NCBI GenBank assembly: GCA_021186555.1 | Contig: JAJKFL010000005.1 | Coordinates: forward strand, 5,030,321 to 5,094,320 | Direction of reading: 5' to 3' | Length of the DNA: 64,000 bases | Source: Reticulitermes speratus | Lineage: Eukaryota; Arthropoda; Insecta; Blattodea; Rhinotermitidae | Part shown: piece after piece, positions 43,358-54,862 of the stretch | Layout: the number at the start of each line of letters is the position of its first letter | Numbering within the stretch: position 1 is the stretch's first letter | Made by a program: the position numbers and the translations under genes | Notes under the pieces: generated by a model | What the model was told of the DNA's origin: nothing | Database searches by the model: none | Seen by the model: only the letters and a program-made list of their open reading frames with translations

Positions 43358-43592
43358 AACACAGTAACCATTTTTCAAAGCATGTACTTTCTCATAGTAA
43401 CCATTATTCAAAGCACGTATTTTCTCACAGTAACCATTTTTCAAAGCACGTACTTTCTCACAGTAACAATTTTTCAAAGCACGTACTTTCTCAAAGTAAC
43501 CATTTTTCAAAGCACGTACTTTCTCACAGTAACCATTTTTCAAAGCACGTACTTTCTCACAGTAACCATTTTTAAAAGCACATACTTTCTTT
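43358..43592. repeat. 33-bp tandem repeat, about 7 copies
   Basis: The unit is cacagtaaccatttttcaaa plus gcacgtactttct. The 11-codon period keeps ORFs open on both strands, and no gene context is seen. Confidence 0.92.
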
Positions 43593-43831
43593 GAGATGTT
43601 ACACACACTTCACTGTGTTCCAAGTACTTTACTTACAGATACAAATCTGATGTTGCAAGATACTTTACAGTACTGTATGGAGTCACAGCTAACTTTTATT
43701 TGTGTTCTATTATACTGTGCTAACTGTATCAAATAATGTTTGAAGTAAAATTTGTTATTTTCACATGTGTATTTTATGCAGTGTATCGTTTTTTTTTTGT
43801 ATTTTGCACCGCGATCAGTTTTTAGGCGCTT

Positions 43832-44345
43832 TCGCAAAATTGTGAAAAGCTACTATTAGCTTCGTCAGGTCTGTCCGTCTGTCTGTTTTCACACGGAACA
43901 ACTCGGCTCCTACTGAACAGAATTTCATGAAATTTGATGTTTGAGTATTTTTTTCGAAAATCTGTCGAGAAAATTCAAATTTCATTGAAATATGACAAGA
44001 ATAACGGGTAATTTACATGAAGACCTATGTACATTTATGATAACATCTCGCTGAATTCTTCTTAGAATGAGAAATGCTTCAGACAAAAGTTGTAGAGAAA
44101 ATCAAAACACACATTTTATGTTCAGTACCTTTTTTCCGAAATTCGTGCCGTTTATGAGATAATGTGGAAAAATATGGTAGAGCCAGACAGGCCACAATGA
44201 CAATATAATACGGCGCATGCGCTTTGCATGCTGGATAACTAAGGCTACAGACACACACTCATAATATGTAATACTTATTGCTTTTCCACGTCAACAACAA
44301 TGGTTACGCGAACGCGCCTCGATGTTAACGTTACATGCACAATTT
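43832..44345 (+). repeat. Dispersed repeat family R1, copy 1
   Basis: Shares long ordered similarity with 58978-59478 (same strand) and 62287-62660 (opposite): aaaagc.actattagcttcgt, acaactcggctcc, cggcgcatgcgctttgcatg, acgcgaacgcgcct. No ORF, no terminal repeats recognised. Confidence 0.8.
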
Positions 44346-44413
44346 TCTGTCTTGTTGAAAAAATAGTACTTTCATATGCTCCATGATCGTGCATTATTCG
44401 AATATATACAATA

Positions 44414-44875
44414 ATGTTACCAACAAATGCACACAAATATACTAAAATTAGTCTAATACGAGTATATAGAATGAACTACATGTTTCGGCCAACCATGTGG
44501 CCATCTTCAGGGATATAAAATACAAAGTTTAGATACGTTAACAATATAAGTTAAAATTATGAAAGTATAAAAATATCAGAACCAATGCGAAAGTGTAATT
44601 ACAATCACATGGACATAATGTTTATATATTTTGAAGTCAGGTGGTTTAACCGACGCCATTTTGTGAAACCAAATGGCGTCATATGATTGTAATCACACCT
44701 TTGCATTGGTTCGGATATTTTTAAATTTCACAATTTAATTTTATGATTTTAATATACCTAACGTTTGTAATTTACATCCCTGAAGATGCCCTCAAGGTTG
44801 GCCGAAATATGTAATTTATTGTATGAATAAAACTCACGTTAGTATGCTTACGTGCATTTGTTGGTACCATTAGTG
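44414..44875. repeat. Palindrome with inverted hammerhead-like pair
   Basis: Outer ends accaacaaatgcac and gtgcatttgttggt. Minus motif at 44474-44513 (ccctgaagatggccacatgg, ttggccgaaacatgta); plus motif at 44778-44814 (ccctgaagatgccctcaagg, ttggccgaaatatgta). The loop also holds an inverted pair around tggcgtc. Confidence 0.78.
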
Positions 44876-45571
44876 TATATATATACGTCGTTGTACTTTA
44901 ATAGCACGTAAATTGAGGCAGAAGTTTTATTCTCCTGATACGAACAAAAATAAAATTCCCCTGAGCTTTCAGAATCAATTCCCCCAACACCACATTTAAT
45001 CGAAAACGTATATCACTATTTTCGGAGCTGAAACACATTGATGAAGAGACAAAGGTCTGAATTATGCCCTCAGGTCATGCAAATAAGGGAAATGAAGTAC
45101 AGAAACTCATGTCAGATTTGAGGTGCTCGCAGGGGTGACTATGAAAAGTGATGTTTTTTTGGGACGTGAAGCTGTGTACAGTGTTTTAGATATTTACCAA
45201 CATTTCTATGGAACTACTGCCTTTATCTTCGGGGACAATTATACCATGAAGATGGACGCATAGGTTTCTTCCGGAAAGTAGGGACAACCACATTATACTA
45301 CACGTCGTCACATACCAGAAGACAGAATTATTTACATAAACTCAGTCTTACGTCTGCTGTTTCCTATCTTTCAAACATACAGAATTCTTCCTACACGTTG
45401 ATAATCCGTTAGGGTTGGTGGCACTTTGAAGAGGGCCAAATAAGCATTTAAATAAATATTATTTCTTATAGGAAACAATAGATAATTATGTCTTTTTAAT
45501 ATTATTAACTGTACAGGGGCGGCCTCCATCTCAACATATGTTTTTTTTCATTTTATGATCTTGTAACTTCT
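44876..45571. other. Intergenic sequence, nothing recognised
   Basis: No ORF or repeat signature. Confidence 0.35.
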
Positions 45572-45612
45572 ACCTGATGACGGCCAACGTACGCGGCCGA
45601 AACATGTTGTAC
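45572..45612 (+). ncRNA. Hammerhead-like motif
   Basis: cctgatgacggccaacgtac followed by gcggccgaaacatgttgta. Core intact, stem II GGCC with a GGCC partner, and a short stem III ending GTA. Confidence 0.58.
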
Positions 45613-46388
45613 AGATAACAAACGGTGCATGTGAAAAGTGTTGTGTTTACTGTGACAAAGATTGAAAGAGTACGGAATGTGAAATTCGCCCGATTGATTC
45701 ACACTTCTCACCATAAATACATGTCCATTGTTTTCTCACGCTGCTGTTTCTTGCGATGCCAATAAAATCGTCACTCCAGTTCTTCGTCGTGGTAGATAAA
45801 ACATTTATATTCCAACTGCCACTAGCAGAGTTATTTTTTGTGCTTGGTACTTTAAGCCTTAAATTAGATATGGAAAACGTGGACAGGCGAGACCATGAAG
45901 ACACTTGTTACAGGAGATTCCTAAATCGACGGAAGGAAAGAATTTGAAGAGAGCAATGCAATGACTGTTACAGCAGGAGAACGGGACACGTATAAAAAAA
46001 AAACGGGGAAAGCCCGCAAAGAAAGGAAAAAGTCAGCATAACTATACTGCATTCCGACGATGTTTCAAGAAAGCAACTGCAAGCAGGGTCAACTGTGCTG
46101 ACATCTGTGTGAAACGTGCAGAAAAACCTTCGATTTCTCACAATTATACGTTTAACGAGATAGGCAATGCACGTATACTGTAACCTTGACGAATGTTTGA
46201 ATCTTTACATCCTGGAGTCTTCTTAGATGGTGGCACCACTTAATGCACTGGAGTCACATAATTTTTATTTGTTCAAAATTATATATATATTAAATTATTA
46301 TTATTATTATTGTTAGTCTCTTAAAACATTCCTTTGAAGAAATTATTATTCATACGGCTACGTTGGTTTTGACTGTGTTGAATTTATT
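45613..46388. other. Intergenic sequence, nothing recognised
   Basis: Short ORFs without motifs. Confidence 0.35.
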
Positions 46389-46396
46389 GGTCATAT

Positions 46397-46657
46397 TTTT
46401 CCATGGCACAACAGCCCCTAGTGGGCCAGGACCTCCTCATTATCGAGGCTTCACGATCACACTCAGACACACCACACTCGGTACGACTCCTCTGGATGAG
46501 TGATCAGCCCTGTCGCAGAGACCTCTACCTGACAACACACACAACACTCACAAGAGACAGACATCCATGCCCCCGGCGCGATTCGAACCCGCAATCCCAG
46601 CCAGCGAGCGGCTGCAGCCCCACGCCTTAGATCGCGCGGCCACTGGGATCGACTATG
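46397..46657 (-). mobile_element. SINE-A with short TSD
   Basis: Reverse copy with ccatggcacaacagcccc, B-box inverse cgattcgaacccg and head cactgggatcga. Flanks ggtcatat at 46389-46396 and 46658-46665. Confidence 0.9.
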
Positions 46658-46735
46658 GGTCATATACAACCGAAAAGTTACATTTCGTAGAAGTATTTCG
46701 TAATTGCTAATTACAAGCAACATTTCGGACATAAA

Positions 46736-46736
<1 letters not shown>

Positions 46737-46768
<32 letters not shown>

Positions 46769-46770
46769 CT
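46737..46770. repeat. (CT)n(AT)n microsatellite
   Basis: ctctctctct followed by tatatatata. Confidence 0.9.
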
Positions 46771-47640
46771 CTATGTACATAACTTTTATATTTACCTACA
46801 TTATTAATAGATTTAAACAATACAATTACACTTTTTTATTTTCCTCAATTACACGTAAAATAAATTGCATGAATTAGACAATCATTAACTGCTCAGGAAC
46901 GTATTGTTACCACACGAAGACTACATCATGTATTGTTACATCACACCACAATAAACCGCATCCATGTGGCTCCCTATTACAAAATTATAACCAAGTATAA
47001 AGCAACAAATATTATACATTAGGACTTCTGCATTTTTGTCCTAAGCAAATGACATGTAAATCGCACCCACGTGGGGCTACATTATATTACGTCAAATATA
47101 TTTCGTAAACGTATCTTGTAAACTACGAGATATTATCACAAACGTTTGCAGGTCTAATGTAAAACTCTCTAATTTTTGTCAGATTTCAGCCAAAATTGAA
47201 TTTGCTCGACAGGTTTTAATTAAAGTCCATAATACAAAGTTTCATGAAAATCCGTCCTGTGGGAGCCGAGCTGTTCCATGCGGAAGGACAGCGAGACAGA
47301 CAGACACGACAAAACTAAGTCACTTTTCGAAAATCTTTGCGAAGTCGCTCGAAACAGAAGTAAAAGGAAATATATAAAAATACATACGTACTTATAAGTA
47401 CCTTGTCGTATGTTGCAAATAACATACATTCTTCAACCCTCAACATACAGTAGCCGCTACATGCACCATCTGTTACAGCATTACCTTCTATCCATTTTGC
47501 CACCACGTGTTTCGTATAACCGACAGAATAAAGGGTGACTGTCTTCCTAAATAACATGAACCTGCTGCGTTTTGTAATGGACTGCAGTCTGCATTGTGCT
47601 GCAGAACTGCAGTTTTAAGTAGTACTTAGACAAACGTCAG
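46771..47640. other. Intergenic; includes a diverged dispersed repeat
   Basis: 47160-47350 has the words ttcatgaaaatccgtcc and gggagccgagctgttcc in the order seen, inverted, in family R1 (aatttca.gaa...ctcggctcc), so it may be a distant relative. Nothing else recognised. Confidence 0.35.
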
Positions 47641-47689
47641 GCATCAGATTTGTCGCTCGAAAAATTTAAAATCAATGAATGGTTTGAGA

Positions 47690-48785
47690 ATATCAGTCAT
47701 GAGTCTATTGAGACCAATGGGCTGGTTGAGTACATCAATCATAAATCTATTGAGATTAATAGGCGGTTTGAGTACATCAATCATGAATCTATTGAGATTA
47801 ATAGGCGGTGTGAGTATATCAATCATGAATCTATTGAGATCAATAGGCGGTGTGAGTACATCAATCATGAATCTATTGAGATCAATGGGCGGTTTGAGTA
47901 CATCAATCATGAATCTATTGAGATCAATGGGCTGGTTGAGTACATCAATCATGAATCTATTGAGATCAATCGGCTGGTTGAGTACATCAATCATGAATCT
48001 ATTGAGATCAATAGGCTGGTTGAGTACATCAATCATGAATCTACTGAGATCAATGGGCTGGTTGAGTACATCAATCATGAATCTATTGAGATCAATGGGC
48101 TGGTTGAGTACATCATCAGAAACTACTGAATCAAAGCGTGGTACATCAATCTGATCTATTGAGATCAATGGTGTGATACATCAATCATGAATCTATTGAG
48201 ATCAATAGGCGGTTGAGTACATCAATCATGAATCTATTGAGATCAATGGGCTGGTTGAGTACATCAATCATGAATCTATTGAGATCAATCGGCTGGTTTG
48301 AGTACATCAATCATGAATCTATTGAGATCAATGGGCTGGTTGAGTACATCAATCATGAATCTATTGAGATCAATCGGCTGGTTGAGTACATCAATCATGA
48401 ATCTATTGAGATCAATCGGCTGGTTGAGTACATCAATCATGAATCTATTGAGATCAATCGGCTGGTTGAGTACATCAATCATGAATCTATTGAGATCAAT
48501 CGGCTGGTTGAGTACATCAATCATGAATCTATTGAGATCAATGGGCTGGTTGAGTACATCAATCATGAATCTATTGAGATCAATGGGCGGTTGAGTACAT
48601 CAATCATGAATCTATTGAGATCAATAGGCGGTTTGAGTACATCAATCATGAATCTATTGAGATCAATGGGCTGGTTGAGTACATCAATCATGAATCTATT
48701 GAGATAAATGGGCTGGTTGAGTACATAAATCATGAATCAATTGAGACCAATGGGTGGTTTGAGAATATCAACCTCGAATCTATTT
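47690..48785. repeat. 42-bp tandem array, about 26 copies
   Basis: The unit is gagtacatcaatcatgaatc plus tattgagatcaatcggctgg tt. Because 42 is a multiple of three, several frames remain open on both strands for 90-174 codons; I do not regard them as genes. A break at 48115-48185 has a partial unit. Confidence 0.95.
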
Positions 48786-49459
48786 AACGAATTGTTACTA
48801 ATGTTAAATAACATCTACAGTACTTGTTTCTATTGTTTATTCAGGTTTTACTACTTTGTATCAACTACAGAGAATATACAACCTCCAATGATATGTGTAA
48901 GTTCATTGCTAAGGCGAATCAACATGGATGCCGGGCGAAACAATCACGTTTATGTTAAGACAAGTAATATTATCGTTACATTCACCTCAAAGACCGAGAA
49001 GCACCGTGAAAACTTGGGTAAAAACCGCATTCCTCAGCTGGATATGGAGCAATGAATGTGTCACGAACAGAATAAACCTCCGAGTGTGGTAACCTGCAGC
49101 TTTCTATCTTCAACAGCGGGGGTTACAACTAGAGCATACGGTGGTGTTTCCCCAGACGGTGTTACGGGAACCCCGGGGTTCAGCGAAGTGAAAACAAGGG
49201 TTTCACCACGAAGTTCCATTACAATACAAAAACTTCACTGAAAAGCATTTTTATTTTCATTCGTCATCGATTCACTCACTCGAAAATTTTTCAAATTTTC
49301 AATGTCAGGATAAAAACAAAAAATAATTCACTGAATGAGTTTTTTGTTGTTGTTGTCATTGAACCACCTATTAGTTTTTAAGGTTCATTTTTTGTATAAG
49401 ATATACAGTATGAAATGTGATTTCTATTTCTAGATATGTGCCATCAAATATGTGAATCT
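48786..49459. other. Intergenic sequence, nothing recognised
   Basis: Short ORFs; no signature. Confidence 0.35.
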
Positions 49460-49470
49460 CATATCACTGT

Positions 49471-49758
49471 AAGGTAAAGGTAAAGGTCACCCTAGAACAG
49501 GCCATGAAGGCCCAGAGGGGGAGTAGAGGTATAGCTCTATTCTTTTTTAACCTTGGCACTAGATGAGGGTGGGTGGTCAACTCCACGCCCCGGCCGCTTT
49601 ACCCCGGGAAAGAGACCCGGTACCCATTATACAGGAGGTGGGGTGGGCCCCAGGACCGGTCTGGACGGCTGCGGAAAATCTCGCCCTAACCGGGATTCGA
49701 TCCCCAGACCGTCCAGCCCGTAACAAGTCGATATACCGACTGAGCTATCGCGGCCCAC
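49471..49758 (-). mobile_element. SINE-C, full length, with 11-bp TSD
   Basis: Complete reverse copy with head gtgggccgcgatagctcagt on the minus strand. Flanks catatcactgt at 49460-49470 and 49759-49769. Confidence 0.95.
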
Positions 49759-49961
49759 CATATCACTGTTCAACACTGATTTAATAATATCCTTATTTGT
49801 TGTATAGTTATTAAAATTCGTATGTATGAATTTTATTAAACATTTATGCAGAAACGTTTGGACCGCGACAAGGAGCATTGCTTAAATTAAAATAGCAGAT
49901 TTTGAGATATGAGATACAGACGGTTGCCCTTTCCACGACGATAGTTACGTTTCTTACACTA

Positions 49962-51254
49962 AGGTCGTTAAAATTTAAACGAGATTTCTTTTCTAAAAAT
50001 TTATTCCCAATAAAATGGAAAAGTATTACACGCTACTCTTCAATGTAGTCCTGTTGACTGCCATACACTTGTGCCAACGTTCTGGAAGCTTCTTAATTCC
50101 AGTTTCAAAGAAGGTTTTCGGTTGCTTGTGTATCCAACTTTGCACAGCTGCAATGACCTCATCATTATTCCGGAATCTCTTGCCTCCTAAAACCCTCTTC
50201 ATTGGTCCAAACAAATCATAATCAGATGGAGCTAAGTCTGGACTGTACGGTGGATGAGGCAGGACATCCCACTTCAGTTTCAGTAGAGTTGCCATCGTTA
50301 AAGCCGCAGTGTGAGGACGAACGTTGTCCTGGAGGAAGCAAACTGAATCCTGCCTTTTTCTTCGCTTTAAGCGGATTGTCGACTTCAATTTTTCATTCAG
50401 GAGAGTTGAATAGTACTGCGCATTGATGGTTTTTTGACCAGTGAGAAAGTCCAGGTGAATGATACCCTTTGAATCCCAGAACACAGCAGTCATGATCTTC
50501 CCCGCTGAAAGAATTGCTTTCGCTTTGTTTGGGGGGTGGAGAATGGGTGTGTTTGTACTGCTTGCTTGTTCTTTTTGATTCAGGAGTGAAGTAGTGGACC
50601 CAGATCTCATCACAGGTCTCAATTGAGTCCAAAAATTTGGCTCCTTCTCTCTCATATCGTTGCAAAAGTTGAGTAACGGCCACTAAACGTCTTTCCCTGT
50701 GCTCCGGTGACAGGAGCCGTGGGACCAAACTTGTGCTCACTTTACTGACTTTTAACTCGTTGTGCCAAATTTCTTCAACACTCCCTACACTAATTCCTAC
50801 TTCCTGTGACAGTTCAAGAACAGTTATGCGACGATTAGCCCAAACAAGTTCACCAATTTTCAAAACGTTGTCTGGATTGACAGAAGTTCTTGGTCGCCGA
50901 GCGTGAGGTTCATTTTCAACACGGTCTCGTCCTTCTAGAAATGATTTCGCCCAACTGAACACCCTTGGCTGTGACAAACATTCATCTCCAAACTGTGCTT
51001 GAGGCCTGGTAAAGATTTCAGAAGGAATTACACCTTCCTTCGTGAGAAATTTGATAATTATACGCTGCGCAACACTGTTGGGTACTGCTTGCACTGCCAT
51101 CTTGATTGCACCTGATGGTTGAGGTGGAGAGGGACCTGACTAGTGCGGGTTGCAAGTTTAAACATGTCATAACTTGTCAGCGCAAGCATGTTCATAGAAG
51201 TTGATTTGTGCTCGAGAGGGAACTAAATTCTAGTTTAAATTTGAACGACCCACG
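49962..51254 (-). mobile_element. Second mariner-like element, about 1.29 kb
   Basis: Imperfect inverted ends: ggtcgttaaaatttaaacga at left and (inverse) gggtcgttcaaatttaaact at right, with TA at 49960-49961 and 51255-51256. It encloses one minus-strand transposase. Confidence 0.85.
50026..51100 (-). pseudogene. Mariner-like transposase (DD34D), frameshifted
   Basis: Start at 51100 (MAVQAVPNSVAQRIIIKFLT). N-terminal HTH region with RRITVLELSQEVGISVGSVE. The catalytic triad is visible: IETCDEIWVHYF, CFLQDNVRPHTA and YSPDLAPSDYDLFG, with 34 residues between the second and third Asp. The reading shifts by one base at a six-base C run (coding strand; 50531-50536 on plus) between the first and second motifs. 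Otherwise both halves are open and join in sequence order. The ends also still match, so this copy is fairly young. It is unlike the mariner at 29951 in sequence, so a different lineage. Confidence 0.92.
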
Positions 51255-51502
51255 TACATCACACGTTTAGGGTCCATGGCGTATGCAAGATGAAAATTAC
51301 GTGAAGTCAAGGTGCATCAATGAGCGATGAGCAAGCATATGCACACTACACAGGTACAGCACACGAGAGAGGACAGGTGTGATGAGAATGTGGAGCGGAG
51401 AAGTTCATATGTAGTAATGAGACAGCGGTTGGTACTATGAGAGTACAAGAGAGAGATGTTAGCAGGGAGAGAAGTAGCTTGGGATTTCTTATGGAACAAT
51501 GA
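51255..51502. other. Spacer, nothing recognised
   Basis: Purine-rich on plus; no signature. Confidence 0.35.
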
Positions 51503-52060
51503 GACCTCCCCTCCAAGGGTACTCCACCTTGCCGTGGTGGAGAGGCTTGAGTTCCAGTGACCCTGAGAGCTAAGCCGGCGGTAGCATTGCTACCAGTAGG
51601 GTCTCCCAAGCCGGACAGATCAAGAGGGTAGGAACCTGACGAAGAGAGATGCCTAGGATATGGGAAATCCAATAAAAATTCCCCTGATGCCGGAAGCAGC
51701 GACATCAGTAGCGACTTGAAGCACGGAGCAAATGCTGCTCGAGATGGTTCATGATCGTGTAACAACAGGTGTGACCAGAGTGGTCTGAACGGCTGCTGTA
51801 CTGCGATGTGGAAAGCAAATGGAAAAACTGCCACATTATTACTTTTCCTGGATAGTCTCTTCCAGAAACAGAGAGAAATGCGAGATGCTTCCTCCGGAGA
51901 CAAAGCAATCCAGAGGTAAACTACTCCCACATTCGGATCTCCGGGGGGAGGGGGGTGTTTCTAGAGGAAATACCTCGCATTACAATGGATACGATTTTAA
52001 CCATTTAACCTACCAAAAGGTAAAGAAAATATGATGTGCCAGCTTCTGCTGACAAAATGC
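51503..52060 (+). mobile_element. Possible 5' end of a LINE
   Basis: ccaccttgccgtggtggaga, then ggcttgagttccagtgaccc and aagccggcggtagc, resembles the GC-rich 5' leader I associate with several arthropod LINEs. No endonuclease domain follows within the readable part. The long minus-strand ORF here is probably incidental. Confidence 0.4.
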
Positions 52061-52352
52061 CAAACCACATTAATCCTTCATCACGAAATTAAAGGTAAGT
52101 ATAATATATGTCTACTACAGTTACTTGCAGACACGAAAATATCAGTGGAACCGTACCTTTGAAATCCATGCGTACAGTTCACAACAGGTAAGTAAATACA
52201 AATACTTTATTAAACAATACAGTTTCGGCTTGACCACAAGCGTAAATTACAAGTCTACAAATTGACATTGACTGATATCAGGTCTTAAAAATTTTTAGCT
52301 AACTAACAAATCGAATCTACATGTTAAACAAAGTGTCCATTTGAACACTATT

Positions 52353-52383
52353 GGCTTTCGGCGATTACACCATCATCAGGATC
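52353..52383 (-). ncRNA. Hammerhead-like motif
   Basis: Minus strand: tcctgatgatggtgtaatcg followed by ccgaaagcc. Core CTGATGA and GAAA are present; stem II is GGTG/CGCC-like and weak. Confidence 0.4.
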
Positions 52384-52544
52384 AAAGAATTTACAACATG
52401 TTCTTGCAATAAATCTCATGCATTCGGATATTAAAATATGAGTTAGAAAAACCTTTGTTAAACACTCATTCAACATTCAGGTTTAATATGAAGTGTAACA
52501 CCATGTTACTATTGACACCATGTAACACAAAATTCTACGTTCTG

Positions 52545-53805
52545 CCCACACAATGTATTTACGTGTTTTGTGTGGATCTCAGAACAAACAGCGATTATTT
52601 CACTGTACGGCATTAACTGACTGGTTTGTATAACTGAGACGGAGTGTGTTTACTGCGCGGTACGGACTGTATTTATGTGTTTTGTGTGGATCTCAGAACA
52701 AACAGCGATTATTTCACTGTACAACATTAACTGACTGGTTTGTATAACTGAGACGGAGTGTGTTTACTGCGCGGTACGGACTGTATTTATGTGTTTTGTG
52801 TGGATCTCAGAACAAACAGCGATTATTTCACTATACAGCACTAACTGACTGGTTTGTATAACTGAGACGGAGTGTGTTTACTGCGCGGTACGGACTGTAT
52901 TTATGTGTTTTGTGTGGATCTCAGAACAAACAGCGATTATTTCACTGTACAACATTAACTGACTGGTTTGTATAACTGAGACGGAGTGTGTTTACTGCGC
53001 GGTACGGACTGTATTTATGTGTTTTGTGTGGATCTCAGAACAAACAGCGATTATTTCACTGTACAGCATTAACTGACTGTTTGTATAACTGAGACGGAGT
53101 GTGTTTACTGCGCGGTACGGACTGTATTTATGTGTTTTGTGTGGATCTCAGAACAAACAGCGATTATTTCACTGTACGGCATTAACTGACTGGTTTGTAT
53201 AACTGAGACGGAGTGTGTTTACTGCGCGGTACGGACTGTATTTATGTGTTTTGTGTGGATCTCAGAACAAACAGCGATTATTTCACTGTACGGCATTAAC
53301 TGACTGGTTTGTATAACTGAGACGGAGTGTGTTTACTGCGCGGTACGGACTGTATTTATGTGTTTTGTGTGGATCTCAGAACAAACAGCGATTATTTCAC
53401 TGTACGGCATTAACTGACTGGTTTGTATAACTGAGACGGAGTGTGTTTACTGCGCGGTACGGACTGTATTTATGTGTTTTGTGTGGATCTCAGAACAAAC
53501 AGCGATTATTTCACTGTACAGCATTAACTGACTGTTTGTATAACTGAGACGGAGTGTGTTTACTGCGCGGTACGGACTGTATTTATGTGTTTTGTGTGGA
53601 TCTCAGAACAAACAGCGATTATTTCACTGTACAGCATTAACTGACTGTTTGTATAACTGAGACGGAGTGTGTTTACTGCGCGGTACGGACTGTATTTATG
53701 TGTTTTGTGTGGATCTCAGAACAAACAGCGATTATTTCACTGTACAACATTAACGGACTGGTTTGTATAACTGAGACGGAGTGTGTTTACTGCGCGGTAC
53801 GAGCT
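52545..53805. repeat. 114-bp tandem array, about 11 copies
   Basis: The unit contains tttatgtgttttgtgtggat, ctcagaacaaacagcgatta, gagacggagtgtgtttactg and cgcggtacggactgta. Units differ mainly at gcatt/acatt and by a missing G in ctg(g)tttg. Confidence 0.95.
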
Positions 53806-54336
53806 GAATTGTTAAATTCAGTCTTCAACAGGTTAATATTGCATTGTATTCACAAACTGCAGACCAAGGCTTTAGTTACAACGCTTAGGACGATGGAATT
53901 GGCAGGACGTATAGCATGATATTACGAATTTCTGGTCGGAAAATTATCACACGAAGAGGCACCCCGGAGACCTAAGTTTTACAGTATTAGATAGTTGAAT
54001 GATATTAAAATGGATCGTTGTTGTTCCTGTAATTTTATATTCCATGTAGTTGTAGTATAATAATCTACCAAGTGTAGCTTTCTATTACACACATTTGTAC
54101 AGGCTAGACCCGGGTTCTTTGAACTACAGCTCGCAGGCAACTTCTGGCCCGGCCCAAGCATTAAAACGGGCCGCAAACGGAATAAGCAAATTATATTTAC
54201 CGCTCTCCAAACTTCACGTCATATCAAAGCTATGTCAACCAGTCTTCAGTCGTTTTTTTAGAACATATAGGAAATATTCTGTCCGTGTGCTATGGCATAT
54301 CTCCGTATCAAACTATAATATAGGGTGATTATAATA
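53806..54336. other. Intergenic sequence, nothing recognised
   Basis: 53930-54015 may be a decayed LINE scrap (codons resembling PRRPKFY...NDIKMD), too short to call. Confidence 0.3.
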
Positions 54337-54862
54337 TAGGGTGATTATAACGTCCTGGTGCAATTTTAAATTTTCATAACTACAGTTTAGCAAATAATTG
54401 TTTAATATTTTTCTTTTTGTTTGCAGACTTATGATTGCACCTTGTCACTAGGCAGTTTCTCAATGAAAATTTTCCTAACATAAGGATCGGAAGAGGTGGA
54501 CCGATCTCTTGGCCACCACGTTCACCAGATTTGAGCCCAGTGGATTTCCTTCTATGGGGACATGTTAAGACTATTGTTTATTCGACAAAATGTCGTTCTT
54601 TAGACGATCTGCGGACTAGGATAACTAATGTGATTCAGGATATTACTAAAAATCAGCCGCAAAATGTATTTGTAGAATTGCAGACTCGCATCTCGGTTTG
54701 TATATGCAATGACGGTGGACATGCTGAGAATTAACGATCCCAAATATAAAGTACGTGAAACTTAAAATAAATTAATTCACATACCCTTTTTACAAACTGA
54801 ATTTATAGAAAGGAAGTTATGAACATTTAAAATTGCAGAAGGACTTTATAATCACCCGGTAT
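54337..54862 (+). mobile_element. Tc1/mariner-superfamily element, internally deleted
   Basis: Inverted ends gggtgattataacgtcctgg and (inverse) gggtgattataaagtccttc flank about 525 bp. An ORF (54435-54734) encodes only a transposase C-terminus: FLNENFPNIRIGRGGPISWP, PRSPDLSPVDFLLWGHVK, and a DDLRTRITNVIQDIT tail. The first two catalytic motifs are missing. Confidence 0.82.

Noticed and set aside
47644-48707. Several 90-174-codon ORFs on both strands
   Set aside because: All are translations of the same 42-bp array.
51346-51930. 194-codon minus-strand ORF
   Set aside because: No motif; it lies antisense to what looks like a GC-rich LINE leader.
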